From JBCCMA01 sp045107005 (lineage in GTDB: Bacteria > Pseudomonadota > Gammaproteobacteria > Steroidobacterales > JBCCMA01), in contig JBGCFP010000040.1 of NCBI GenBank assembly GCA_045107005.1, forward strand, positions 25,269-89,268: DNA of 64,000 bases. Direction: 5' to 3'. Below, piece by piece: positions 45,001 to 52,720 of the stretch. Under the pieces are notes generated by a model, which made no database searches, had not been told where the DNA came from, and saw nothing but the letters and a program-made list of their open reading frames with translations. Position numbers and translations under genes: made by a program. Positions within the stretch are counted from its first letter, which is position 1. Each line of letters opens with the position of its first letter.

Positions 45001-45184
45001 GCTGGCGTCCGGGGCTGGCTCGGTGAGCCGACAAAATCTGGGCATTGTGATGTTCTTCGGCGTGTTGATCAGCGCTTTTATGACGCTGTACATCGTGCCC
45101 GCGTTCTACAAACTGCTGGCGCGAGGAACCCGGTCGCGTAACGCGGTGGCGGACGAATTGGGCGCACTTCAACGCGAATCCTGA
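42083..45184 (+). CDS. RND multidrug efflux permease (HAE1 type)
   Basis: A 1033-residue inner-membrane pump with 12 TM segments and two large periplasmic loops, driven by the proton gradient. The opening WLSDTSVKRPVFATVVSLLL is typical of hydrophobe/amphiphile transporters. The proton-relay Asp pair is in GLVVDDAIVVVENIHRRME within TM4. The second half repeats the pattern with FNIFSQIAMIILIGIATKNG. It follows its adaptor immediately. The substrate range cannot be read from sequence. A truncated pseudogene overlaps its last 16 bases on the other strand. Confidence 0.95.
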   Translation: MWLSDTSVKRPVFATVVSLLLIAFGILAFQSLTTREYPDIVPPVISVSTTYAGASANIVETRITQLLEKQIAGIEGIRTMTSRSQDGSSRITIEFGLDADLAEAANDVRDRVSRVARALPDGVDLPSISKRDSDARPIMYLSLTSAGDMTPMALNDYAERYLVDRFNVIPGVSRMDVFGSGRPSMRVWLDRVALAARNLTVQDVETALRQQNIELPAGTLESNSRQRQVRLARGYETEADFRALVVARGDDGYLIRLGEVARVERAPENIRNVFRANATNTVALGVVKQSTANTVAVLEAVKETVAQVNEDMPGDMKLIPSSDDSIYIRAAIRAVFLTILVTTGLVSAVLLFFLGSLRATIVPALTIPICLTASFMALSAFGYTINLITLLALVLCIGLVVDDAIVVVENIHRRMEKRGEAPLLAAYKGTRQVGFAVIATTLVLVAVFTPILFLKDNLGQLFGELAVTVSAAMIFSTVLALSLTPMLCSKLFKPHTQQGRVSAAIDRWFEGLNELYGRTLAASLRVPIAAVLATVLVVISSWYLYNEVDQEYAPQEDQGNFIASFRAAEGSSFKRMAEFVDEIEAPMRPYIDSGVMQRGLLLIPGFGGRGNNTAVVIVTLSPDRPPDALTEKIKNDLTREWNNIPGLKAFSFLRSGLSRGGGGQPVQIVIGGSNYDELARWRDVVLDRAAENPGLARVESNLDDTQPQISINVDRRRAASLGVSIEAVGTTLESMMAEKRVATYVVDGEEYEIIMQADALQRQTTSDLQNIFVRSASSGQLIPLSNLITIDEKAGASQLNRYNRLRAVTISASLVGDYTLPEALAFFEDVVRNELPAVAQLDYAGESLEFKEASGGLMFTFGIALLVVFLVLAAQFESFIHPLVIMVAVPLAVAGGLLGLYVTNTPFNIFSQIAMIILIGIATKNGILIVEFINQMRESGEDFERSIVEAAKIRLRPVLMTTISTSAGAVPLMLASGAGSVSRQNLGIVMFFGVLISAFMTLYIVPAFYKLLARGTRSRNAVADELGALQRES

Positions 45185-45477
45185 GCGACACTCAGTATGC
45201 TGGTGTGACGAATTGAAGAGGCACTAGACCGCTCCCATCGGCGCGCTGTGATCCAGTCACTTCTCAACCGTAGAACCTGCGGCTCACTCGCGATCACCTG
45301 TACGTGAAATCCGACCTTTTCCAGTTCAAGCGCCGCGGCGAGGCCCGCCAGGCCGGCGCCGACGACAACCACATCGAGCGGCGCATCCGGTTTTACGCCG
45401 CACGCCGCGAGACCGACAGCCGGCGCCGCCGACGCGATGAAACGCCGGCGACTGGCACGCAACGCGTTGGACGTCAT
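45169..45477 (-). pseudogene. Truncated Tat-exported FAD-dependent oxidoreductase (N-terminal remnant)
   Basis: About 102 codons starting at the ATG at 45477 show a twin-arginine signal (ASRRRFIASAAPAVGLAACG) and the start of an amine-oxidase-like flavoprotein, with the dinucleotide motif VVVGAGLAGLAAALELEKVG. The similarity stops around VQVIASEPQVLRL, after which the frame reads through unrelated sequence and ends inside the RND permease gene. A full protein of this family needs several hundred residues more, so it is a 3'-truncated remnant. It follows the DUF1838 gene by four bases, as an intact operon member would. Confidence 0.78.
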
Positions 45478-45481
45478 CGAC

Positions 45482-46372
45482 CTAGTTCGAACGATCCGGC
45501 AGCGTGCGCTCCCCGGTCTGCAAGCGCTTGTAGTACATCCAGCTGGTTTCGTTGCGACGTTCGTCGTCCACCGGTGGCGGCGCGACGTAGTCAGGGTAAT
45601 TCGTGCGAATTTCGTTCTGCATTCTGTCGGACAGTTCGTCCCACGACCCGAGCTTGCGCCCGTTCGCATTGACATAAAGCATGCCTTCGCGACCGCTCAT
45701 CTTCATAAACGGCAGCCAATCGGATATGCGACTCCACGCGACGTGCACGCGGGTGGTCGTCGTGCGTGGACTCAGCAGGGATTTCGTATCGCCGAAAAAC
45801 CCGAACATCTCGGTCGCGTGGTACGTGCCGCCAATCTCGGCTGCGAATTCCGAGGCCAGTGGATTGGGGTAGTACAGCGGAACCACGAACGGATCACGCC
45901 AGATGTCGCCTTCAATGGTGCCGTTCCAGGTGTAAGGCTTGCCGTCGCGGCCCACCGAATAGTTGCTGAAATTGACCGGATCGTTCGCGATGTGTATCAC
46001 GTCCAGCGTTTCACCGGTCCAGGGGTTGTCCCACTTGGACATCACTTCGCCGGTCTGCGTATCAATAAACAACATGATCTCGCGAGACACCATTTTGAAA
46101 CCCTCACCGCGCTCAGGGTCCTCAATGGTCGTGCACTGGCGCACGTTCATGCCTTCAACGTCGAACAGTTTTTTGTCACGCTCGCCCTGACGACGCGAGT
46201 ACATCGCGCCTTCCCAAAAGTATGTCACCGGCGTGGCGTCTTTGGTCGAACACAAGACCTTGCGGGAGATTTTCAGCGCGTCCGCCGTGTTTTGCGGATC
46301 AAGTTTGGCCGCTTGTGTTGGCAGCGCCAGTGCACCAAGTAGCAGCGATATCAGGAGACCAGTTACTTTCAT
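45482..46372 (-). CDS. DUF1838 family exported protein
   Basis: A 296-residue protein with a signal peptide (MKVTGLLISLLLGALALPTQA). DUF1838 features include PVTYFWEGAMYSRRQGE, DTQTGEVMSKWDNPWTGE, and the GSWDELSDRMQNEIR segment. The ATG at 46372 is chosen because a signal peptide follows directly. Proteins of this family are periplasmic and of unknown function, often next to flavoproteins, as is the case with the remnant immediately downstream. It is preceded by leuD after a 55-bp gap on the same strand. Confidence 0.88.
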   Translation of the reverse strand: MKVTGLLISLLLGALALPTQAAKLDPQNTADALKISRKVLCSTKDATPVTYFWEGAMYSRRQGERDKKLFDVEGMNVRQCTTIEDPERGEGFKMVSREIMLFIDTQTGEVMSKWDNPWTGETLDVIHIANDPVNFSNYSVGRDGKPYTWNGTIEGDIWRDPFVVPLYYPNPLASEFAAEIGGTYHATEMFGFFGDTKSLLSPRTTTTRVHVAWSRISDWLPFMKMSGREGMLYVNANGRKLGSWDELSDRMQNEIRTNYPDYVAPPPVDDERRNETSWMYYKRLQTGERTLPDRSN

Positions 46373-46427
46373 TGGATAGACCCTCTGTTCACAAGACTGT
46401 TGCGGGACGTCTTGGCGATATCCCAAG

Positions 46428-47036
46428 TCAAAGTGCCACCCACGGACGTTGGCCCGCATCGCGCTCTTTGAACGTTTTCAATTCTTCGGCATACGTCAGC
46501 GTTTGATCGATATCGTCGACACCTTGCAGCAGGCGCTCCCGATCGCGCGTGTCGATGACAAATGCAAACATCAGTGTATCGGCGCGCACTTCGCGCTGCC
46601 GCAAATCAACCGTCACATCCTGCGCGGCCGACACTTGCGCAATGGCGCTGATGTCAGAGCGCTCGAGACGCACGGGCAAGACCCCGTTGGACAGGCAGTT
46701 ACTGTAAAAAATCGCGCCAAAGGACGGTGCAATGACACATCGAATCCCAAAATCACGCAGCGCCCAGACCGCGTGCTCGCGCGACGATCCGCACCCGAAG
46801 TTCTCACCGCCAAGCAAGATGGTCGCCCCACGGAAGCGCTCCTGATTCAATATGAACCCGTCGTCGTCGATGCGACCATCAAGTCCGGCGACATAGCGCC
46901 ACTGGGCGAACAGGCCAACGCCCAGGCCCTCTTTCGACACTCGATTCATCTCGCGCGACGGAATAATGGCGTCAGTATCAATATTGTCGCGCAGCAGCGG
47001 TGCCGCGATGCCCTTGTGCACATCAAACGACTGCAT
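46428..47036 (-). CDS. leuD: 3-isopropylmalate dehydratase small subunit
   Basis: Small (swivel) subunit of isopropylmalate isomerase in leucine synthesis, with LeuC. The 202-residue protein shows DNIDTDAIIPSREM, the GGENFGCGSSREHAVWAL signature and the FGAIFYSNCLSNGVLP stretch. The start at 47036 has GGAGG upstream and lies 14 bases inside the end of leuC, so the two are translationally coupled. leuA and leuB are not adjacent. Relatives in this family can act on other hydroxy acids, but LeuD is the simplest reading. Confidence 0.93.
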   Translation of the reverse strand: MQSFDVHKGIAAPLLRDNIDTDAIIPSREMNRVSKEGLGVGLFAQWRYVAGLDGRIDDDGFILNQERFRGATILLGGENFGCGSSREHAVWALRDFGIRCVIAPSFGAIFYSNCLSNGVLPVRLERSDISAIAQVSAAQDVTVDLRQREVRADTLMFAFVIDTRDRERLLQGVDDIDQTLTYAEELKTFKERDAGQRPWVAL

Positions 47037-48462
47037 GGCGCCCTCCGTCCGCTTGACGCACAGACTCCGCATCGCACAGATGCCCTGTCACTGCGCTGGC
47101 AGCCACCGTCCTGGGGCTTGCCAGATGCGTGCGCACACCCGGACCTTGCCGGCCTTCAAAATTTCGATTCGTGGATGAGACGACGCGCTCGGTGGGCGCG
47201 AACCCGTCGCCCCCTGCGTAAAAGCACAGGGAGCAACCGGCTTCGCGCCATTCGAAGCCGGCACGCTTGAACACCCGATCGAGACCTTCGCGCTCGGCCG
47301 AGCGTTTTACCTGGGTCGAGCCCGGCACGCACAACGCTTTGACGCCCGGTGCCACTCGATGGCCGTCGAGAACGCGCGCGGCGTCGCGCAAATCGCTCAG
47401 TCGGCTGTTGGTGCACGAACCAATGAACGCGCCGTCGATGGGCGTGCCACGCAACGTGGCACCCGGCGCCAGATCCATGTAAGCGAGCGCTTTCGATGCG
47501 TGTTCCCGGACAGAGCGCGACGACCAGGTTTCCGGCGCCGGCAGCGGCTGATCCAACCCACACGCCTGTTGCGGGCTGGTACCCCAAGTGGCCATGACGG
47601 GAACCTCGGACGCATTCAAGCGCACCTCGCGATCAAACCCGGCACCCTTGTCACTGGCCAGCGAGCGCCAGTGGGCAAGCGCTCGTTCAGCGCGTTCGCC
47701 CTTGGGTGCGTAGGGCCGGCCCTGCAAGTAATCAAGCGTTTTTTGATCGGGCGCGATGACGCCGGTAAACGCGGCAAACTCAACCGCCATATTGCACAAC
47801 GTGAAACGCGCCTCAACCGGCAGCGCGGACACCGCCGGCCCGGCAAACTCGACTGCATACCCAGCGCCTCCGGATACGCCGAATTCCCGCAACAGTGCCA
47901 GCACCAGATCTTTACTGCGCACGTGTTCTCCAAGCAAGCCATCAAACGTCACCCGCATGGTCTGCGGACGGGTGACTTTAAGCATCTCGGTCGCCAGCAC
48001 GTGTTCACAGTCGCTCGTGCCGATACCGAAGGCCAACGCGCCCAGCGCGCCCAGCGTGCACGTATGGCTGTCGGGGCAAACAACGCTCAAACCCGGCAGT
48101 GCAATGCCCTGCTCAGCCGCTACCAGATGCCCAATACCCTGATCGTCATCCGTCACATCGAACAATCGAATGCCGGCCTCGCCCGCCGCGTCGCGCAGCG
48201 TTCGGATAAACGCGTCGCCGCCAGGTACGGGGGTTTTATCGGTGCGCCCGGAGCGTGTATCGACAATGTGATCCGCCACGGCAAATGCGTGCGCGGGATT
48301 GGCCACCCCGCGACCACTGGCGTGCAACGAGCGCAGTGCGATGCCGCCGGTACGCTCATGCAAGAACAGGCGATCGACGTAGAGCAACGCGTCGCGCTCA
48401 CCCAGAGCACGCACGACATGTGCGTCCCAAAGTTTGCTAAACAGCGTACGCGGCGCAGTCAT
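47023..48462 (-). CDS. leuC: 3-isopropylmalate dehydratase large subunit
   Basis: Aconitase-fold [4Fe-4S] enzyme subunit of 479 residues. Cluster ligands are expected in IGSCTNSR and in GCSLCFYAGG (two Cys). Other hallmarks are VCPDSHTCTLGALGALAFGIGTSD and STNRNFEGRQGPG. The start is the ATG at 48462 (MTAPRTLFSKLWDAHVV), the usual LeuC N-terminus. leuD overlaps its 3' end by 14 bases. A 20-bp palindrome lies upstream in the gap to the divergent lipoprotein gene. The CSLCF motif replaces the common CSMCL. Confidence 0.94.
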   Translation of the reverse strand: MTAPRTLFSKLWDAHVVRALGERDALLYVDRLFLHERTGGIALRSLHASGRGVANPAHAFAVADHIVDTRSGRTDKTPVPGGDAFIRTLRDAAGEAGIRLFDVTDDDQGIGHLVAAEQGIALPGLSVVCPDSHTCTLGALGALAFGIGTSDCEHVLATEMLKVTRPQTMRVTFDGLLGEHVRSKDLVLALLREFGVSGGAGYAVEFAGPAVSALPVEARFTLCNMAVEFAAFTGVIAPDQKTLDYLQGRPYAPKGERAERALAHWRSLASDKGAGFDREVRLNASEVPVMATWGTSPQQACGLDQPLPAPETWSSRSVREHASKALAYMDLAPGATLRGTPIDGAFIGSCTNSRLSDLRDAARVLDGHRVAPGVKALCVPGSTQVKRSAEREGLDRVFKRAGFEWREAGCSLCFYAGGDGFAPTERVVSSTNRNFEGRQGPGVRTHLASPRTVAASAVTGHLCDAESVRQADGGRHAVV

Positions 48463-48603
48463 CGTCTGGCGTTTATCCGTCGCGATGATGGTGGTGACGG
48501 TCCGTGCTGTTTTGTGCCCATCTGATACCTCGATCCCGTGCGGTGGTTGTCCCTGCCCCCGTAAGGTAGGCTTGCGCCTGCGCTCTGATTGAGCGCAAAC
48601 TAA

Positions 48604-48623
48604 ATGTCCTATAAGTAGGACAT
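48604..48623. promoter_or_regulatory. 20-bp palindrome in leuC / lipoprotein divergent region
   Basis: ATGTCCTA and TAGGACAT are perfect 8-base arms around a TAAG centre. It lies 52 bp before the start of the lipoprotein gene and 142 bp before leuC. Such a symmetric site suits a dimeric transcription factor. A TATAA-like sequence runs through and after it, so it may overlap a promoter. I do not know a regulator with this exact site. Confidence 0.55.
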
Positions 48624-48674
48624 TATAACAAGATGGCCCTGGCCACCAGCCTGTCACTTTTGAGGAACAAAAGC

Positions 48675-49541
48675 ATGCTCGCGATTCGACCAACACTCTT
48701 CGCCGCCGTTGTGGCTGGCGCTGTTGCCATTACCTCCGGTTGCGCCTCGGCGGATGCCTCGGACAGCATGGAAAAAAGCGCTAAACGAATGGATGGCAGC
48801 AGCAAGCGCGTCCTGCAGACCATTGCCGATGGTGACCACAGATCCGACAAAAACCGTGCTCGCAATGCCTCACGAAACCCGGCCGAAACGCTGAGCTTTT
48901 TCGGTATCCAGCCGAACATGACCGTGGTGGAAATTGCGCCGGGCGGCGGCTGGTACACCGAAATTCTGGCGCCCTACTTAAAGCAGGATGGCGTCTATTA
49001 CGCCGGGCACTATGATCCGAATCATGAACGCGAGTATTTTCGCACCAGCGTCGGGCGCTACAGCGACAAGCTGGCCGCGAATCCCAAACTCTACGGCGCA
49101 GTCAAACTGACGGTGTTTTCGCCCCCCGATACGATGGACGCCGCGCCCGACGGTAGCGCCGACATGGTCGTGACCTTCCGCAATACGCACGGCTGGATGC
49201 GCAATGGATCGCAGGACGCCGTGTTCAGCGCGATGCATCGCTACCTGAAACCCGGAGGCATACTTGGCGTGGTGCAACACCGCGGCGACGCGTCGAAACC
49301 TCAGGACCCGAAAGCGGCCAGTGGCTATGTACGCCAGGATGAGATGATCAAGATGGCCGAGAAGGCGGGCTTCAAGTTGGTGGCGACCAGTGAAATCAAC
49401 GCGAATCCAAAAGATACCGCCGACCACCCGAAGGGCGTATGGAACCTGCCTCCAGGCTATCGCGACGGTGATGAGAATCGCGCCAGATACGCGGCCATCG
49501 GCGAAAGCGATCGGATGACGCTCAAGTTCGTCAAGCAATAG
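48675..49541 (+). CDS. Exported methyltransferase-like lipoprotein
   Basis: A 288-residue protein with a signal ending in ITSGC, a likely lipobox, which would anchor it in the periplasm. The mature part looks like a class I SAM-dependent methyltransferase, with VVEIAPGGGWYTEILAPYL as the SAM motif I and LKPGGILGVVQHRG at the later conserved strand. SAM is not normally present in the periplasm, so it may have lost or changed catalysis. The start at 48675 has GAGGA eight bases upstream. The DUF1272 gene starts three bases after its stop. Confidence 0.86.
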   Translation: MLAIRPTLFAAVVAGAVAITSGCASADASDSMEKSAKRMDGSSKRVLQTIADGDHRSDKNRARNASRNPAETLSFFGIQPNMTVVEIAPGGGWYTEILAPYLKQDGVYYAGHYDPNHEREYFRTSVGRYSDKLAANPKLYGAVKLTVFSPPDTMDAAPDGSADMVVTFRNTHGWMRNGSQDAVFSAMHRYLKPGGILGVVQHRGDASKPQDPKAASGYVRQDEMIKMAEKAGFKLVATSEINANPKDTADHPKGVWNLPPGYRDGDENRARYAAIGESDRMTLKFVKQ

Positions 49542-49544
49542 CGC

Positions 49545-49853
49545 GTGCTCGAGCTTCGGCCCTCTTGCGAACATTGCCAGCGCGCGCTGCCCCCGGCAGC
49601 GCGCGATGCCATGATCTGCACCTACGAATGTACGTTCTGCGCGGACTGTGTCGAAACCGTACTGCACAACGTGTGCCCGAACTGTGGCGGCGGTTTCACG
49701 CCACGACCGATACGCCCGGCGCGGCACGGCATCCGTGGCAACGGTCTTCCCGCGGATCCGGCATCAACCAAGCCGGTGCACAAAGCGATCGACCCTCAGG
49801 CGCAGGCAACGCTGATTTCTGCCCTGGCAAACATCCCGCCGCACGAGCGCTAG
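49545..49853 (+). CDS. DUF1272 family zinc-ribbon protein
   Basis: A 102-residue cytosolic protein that starts at GTG. DUF1272 features are the opening LELRPSCEHCQRALPP, AMICTYECTFCADC and the CPNCGGGF end of the ribbon. The eight cysteines could bind two zinc ions. Function is unknown. It is closely coupled to the lipoprotein gene upstream (three-base gap). Confidence 0.9.
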   Translation: MLELRPSCEHCQRALPPAARDAMICTYECTFCADCVETVLHNVCPNCGGGFTPRPIRPARHGIRGNGLPADPASTKPVHKAIDPQAQATLISALANIPPHER

Positions 49854-49951
49854 CCGCTCCGCCCGCTTTATTGAATTGAGTTGTCAGAAATTCGCCGATG
49901 GCGGCGAATACCTCCACACGTGCCCACTTCGCGGCACCCAAGGAGACTGAC

Positions 49952-51940
49952 ATGAAAGCAAAAACATTTGGACGAGCCGGTTTGCTGATCGGCTTTCTTG
50001 GCTCATTGGCCGCACTACCCACCGCTCAGGCGGCGATTACGGCCACCACCGGCAACGTCAATGGCATCGCGACGCCACCTTCTGTGGCCGTGGGCGCGCT
50101 GGAAAGCGACACGGTCATTGCGGCCTTTCGTGAACGCCGCGTGCGCACCGTCACCGGTCCGCTCGCCCTCGACATCACCACACCGGGCAACTACGACATT
50201 ACGACGCCGGGACTGTCCCCGGGCAACGTTCCGGCTGGCACCACAATTGCGACCTACATGCTGCACGCGGACGCCATTGGGGTTGGCAGTGCGACGCTCA
50301 CCGGATCGGTGACGTTTGATGAGCGCATTCTGGGCTTGCTCGTCACCGATGCAGGCCTGGATGCCACCGACGGTCAGCTCGGCGCTGCTGGCACCGTATA
50401 TCCGACCGCCGTCGTGCAACGCGGTATGGACTTCCCTTCCGGCGACAAAGTCGGCCTATCGGCAGATCGACGTACGGTGTTTTTGACCGACGTCGTGTTC
50501 GACGTGGTTGATCAGATTCGCGTGGTCACCGCCAGGCCACTGGAGCCCGGTATCACTTTCAGCATGGACTTCCAGGGGCCAAGTCGCGGCGCTGTCGGTC
50601 CGTGGGGCGTACCTGTCTTTGAAGGCGACGTCATGACGCCGAGCCACAGCGCACCGTTAGGCCCGTGGCAACCGGCATTCCTGCCACCCAACCCACCTGG
50701 CCCGGTCATTCAGGGGACGGGCGGTCCGGGCTTCAGCCTCGGCCTCGTTGCCGGTGCGAACGGCATTGCCGAAGTGGACGCGCTGTCGTACGGCGTCGAC
50801 ACCGGCCGCGGCGCGCGCTTCTCGGTTGACGAATGGGCCGTCGGTCTTGGCGGCGCGCTGAACGGCGTGATTCTCGAGCAGCGTCCGCCGTTCCCGGTAG
50901 CCGAAGCGGCCAGCGATACGTTCACGTACCTGACCAGCATCCTGACGCCCGGCATCATGGGCAACGTGCAGTTCACCGACGGCAACGGCGATACCTGGCC
51001 CGGCGTCGGCTTGATTGAGCCAAACGTGGCGGCTGCAGGCCCACCTGACAGCGGCGACAATCTCGATGCGGTGGACTTGAACACCGTGTCAACGCAACTG
51101 GCCGGCCCGGTGTTCATCTCGATGGATGCGGCATTCGCCGATCCGCTTGAAGGCATGCTGGCCAACAGCGGCACCGCCGTCGCCAACGGCTTCGTCGGTG
51201 GTGACGTGGTCGCGGTCACCAACACGTTTGCCGGACCGGTTCCGCAACTGTTTATTGGCGCCAATCAGCTGGGCCTCGACCGCGTTCAAGGCGCGCCGCG
51301 TGACTCGGACGATCTGGATGCGTTAGCGTTGTCCACGGATGGCGACGGCGTGTTCAACCCCGAACCCGGTATGTTCAATGACGGCGCGGACTGGATTCTG
51401 TTTTCGGTACGTCGCGGTTCGGCCGTTATCGGTCGACCAGACAGTCGCCTGGGCTTGCCCATCGACGCTGGGGATATCCTGAGTAGCCCGATTCCCGGCG
51501 GCTCACCGTTCCCGGCCATCATCGTGCGGGCTGAGTCGCTGGGACTGGATTCGTTCCGCCGCGATCCGCTGTGCGGCATCTCGCAGAACATGGATATCTC
51601 GCGTGGCTGCGACGACCTCGATGCCCTCGATACGTTTGAAGGCGCCACCGTAGACACCGATAGTGACGGCATCATCGACGCGGCCGATAACTGCACCTTG
51701 GTCGGGAATCCGAGCCAGCTGGATTCCGACGGTGACGGCTACGGCAACGCCTGCGACGGCGACTTCAATAACGATTGCATCGTCAACATCGCGGATCTCG
51801 CGCTGCTGCGGCAGTTCTTCTTCACCGGCAACCCGATATTCGATCTGAACGGCGACGGTGTGGTGAACATTGCGGACCTGGGACTGTTCCGACCCTTGTT
51901 CTTCGGCCCCCCCGGCCCGGGCCTTGGGTTCTGTACCTGA
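49952..51940 (+). CDS. Large secreted protein with TSP3 and dockerin-like C-terminal module
   Basis: A 662-residue exported protein with a signal peptide (LLIGFLGSLAALPTAQA) and an AAGGAG site six bases before its ATG. The body is beta-rich and shows a recurring acidic DNLDAVDL / DDLDALAL / DDLDALDT motif, three copies, which may be calcium sites. The last ~100 residues hold TSP3 motifs (DTDSDGIIDAADNC, DSDGDGYGNACDGD), two dockerin-like repeats (NDCIVNIADLALLRQFF and DLNGDGVVNIADLGLFRPLFF) and a PPGPG-Cys ending. The same module ends the subtilisin-like protease downstream and the protein at 20144-21031. A terminator separates it from the sigma factor gene. Confidence 0.9.
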   Translation: MKAKTFGRAGLLIGFLGSLAALPTAQAAITATTGNVNGIATPPSVAVGALESDTVIAAFRERRVRTVTGPLALDITTPGNYDITTPGLSPGNVPAGTTIATYMLHADAIGVGSATLTGSVTFDERILGLLVTDAGLDATDGQLGAAGTVYPTAVVQRGMDFPSGDKVGLSADRRTVFLTDVVFDVVDQIRVVTARPLEPGITFSMDFQGPSRGAVGPWGVPVFEGDVMTPSHSAPLGPWQPAFLPPNPPGPVIQGTGGPGFSLGLVAGANGIAEVDALSYGVDTGRGARFSVDEWAVGLGGALNGVILEQRPPFPVAEAASDTFTYLTSILTPGIMGNVQFTDGNGDTWPGVGLIEPNVAAAGPPDSGDNLDAVDLNTVSTQLAGPVFISMDAAFADPLEGMLANSGTAVANGFVGGDVVAVTNTFAGPVPQLFIGANQLGLDRVQGAPRDSDDLDALALSTDGDGVFNPEPGMFNDGADWILFSVRRGSAVIGRPDSRLGLPIDAGDILSSPIPGGSPFPAIIVRAESLGLDSFRRDPLCGISQNMDISRGCDDLDALDTFEGATVDTDSDGIIDAADNCTLVGNPSQLDSDGDGYGNACDGDFNNDCIVNIADLALLRQFFFTGNPIFDLNGDGVVNIADLGLFRPLFFGPPGPGLGFCT

Positions 51941-51959
51941 AGTAACGATCCGGCCTCAC

Positions 51960-51996
51960 GGCGCGGCGAGAAACCCCTCTCGCCGCGCCTCTATTT
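51960..51996 (+). terminator. Hairpin terminator after large secreted protein
   Basis: GGCGCGGCGAGA (51960-51971) pairs perfectly with TCTCGCCGCGCC (51978-51989) across a six-base loop, followed by TCTATTT. The T-run is imperfect, but the stem is strong. It would end transcription of the upstream secreted-protein gene and isolate the sigma factor gene, which begins at 52115. Confidence 0.8.
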
Positions 51997-52114
51997 AACC
52001 GAAACTCGGAAGTTAACACGCCTAATGTACACTGCGTCTACAATAAGAATGAGCGACGGCCGCCGCGCGCAACGGGCGCCAGCGAGACCTCGCACTTCAG
52101 TACAGCAGCAGTGT

Positions 52115-52720
52115 ATGAATCAGACCAGCTCAGAACTTGAGCAAATATTCGCCGGCAACGATGCGGCGATCGGAAAATTTGTTCGCACCGTGACGCCTGT
52201 TATCCAGGCGCGGGTCGCGCGCTGCCTGCTTAAAGGTACGCCGCGCGATATTCGGCGCGACGTCGAGGATCACTGCCAGGATGTGTTCGCTCACCTGTTC
52301 GCCGACAACGCCAAAGTCCTGCGTGGGTTTGACGCCGAGCGCGGGCTGTCGCTGCGAAATTTTGTCGGTCTTGTCGCCGAACGCCGGGTGATCTCTTCCC
52401 TGCGCAGTTCCAAGACCAATCCGTGGCGCGAGAGCACGACGCTCGACGACGAACCGATGCTGATTTGCGGCAGCGGATCGCCCGAGCGACAGGCGACCGG
52501 ACAGTCCGCGTTAGGCGCGCTGTTCGACCTGCTGCAAGCCAAGCTGTCGCCGCTGGCGTGGCGTTTGTTTCAGTTGCTCTACGTGCACGAACTCAGTGTG
52601 TCGGAGGTCGAGTCAGAGACCGGCCTGTCGACCGACGCGATTTATGCCTGGCGAAGCCGCCTGCGAAAGGCGGCGCGCGAGGCCCGACTCACCCTTAACG
52701 AAAGTACGTCACCGCCATGA
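52115..52720 (+). CDS. RNA polymerase sigma factor, sigma-70 / ECF-like
   Basis: A 201-residue sigma factor with two domains. Region 2 includes DVEDHCQDVFAHLFAD and the helical AERGLSLRNFVGLVAERRVISSLR promoter-melting part. Region 4 is a helix-turn-helix, LSVSEVESETGLSTDAIYAWRSRLRK. The start is uncertain: 52115 (MNQTSSELEQIF) is preferred over 52025 because family N-termini are short. It overlaps the next gene by four bases (ATGA). It is the natural regulator of the CHAT and subtilisin genes that follow, and perhaps of the dockerin-like genes. Confidence 0.88.
   Translation: MNQTSSELEQIFAGNDAAIGKFVRTVTPVIQARVARCLLKGTPRDIRRDVEDHCQDVFAHLFADNAKVLRGFDAERGLSLRNFVGLVAERRVISSLRSSKTNPWRESTTLDDEPMLICGSGSPERQATGQSALGALFDLLQAKLSPLAWRLFQLLYVHELSVSEVESETGLSTDAIYAWRSRLRKAAREARLTLNESTSPP

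Noticed and set aside
50710..51264. 184-codon minus-strand frame inside the large secreted protein gene
   Set aside because: Opposite a gene with signal peptide, good ribosome site and clear domains; the translation is low-complexity shadow sequence.
52006..52044. ECF-type promoter (GGAAGTT ... GTCTA) before the sigma gene, suggesting autoregulation
   Set aside because: The spacing of about 21 bases between the two elements is longer than the usual 16-17, so it is not convincing without a start-site map.
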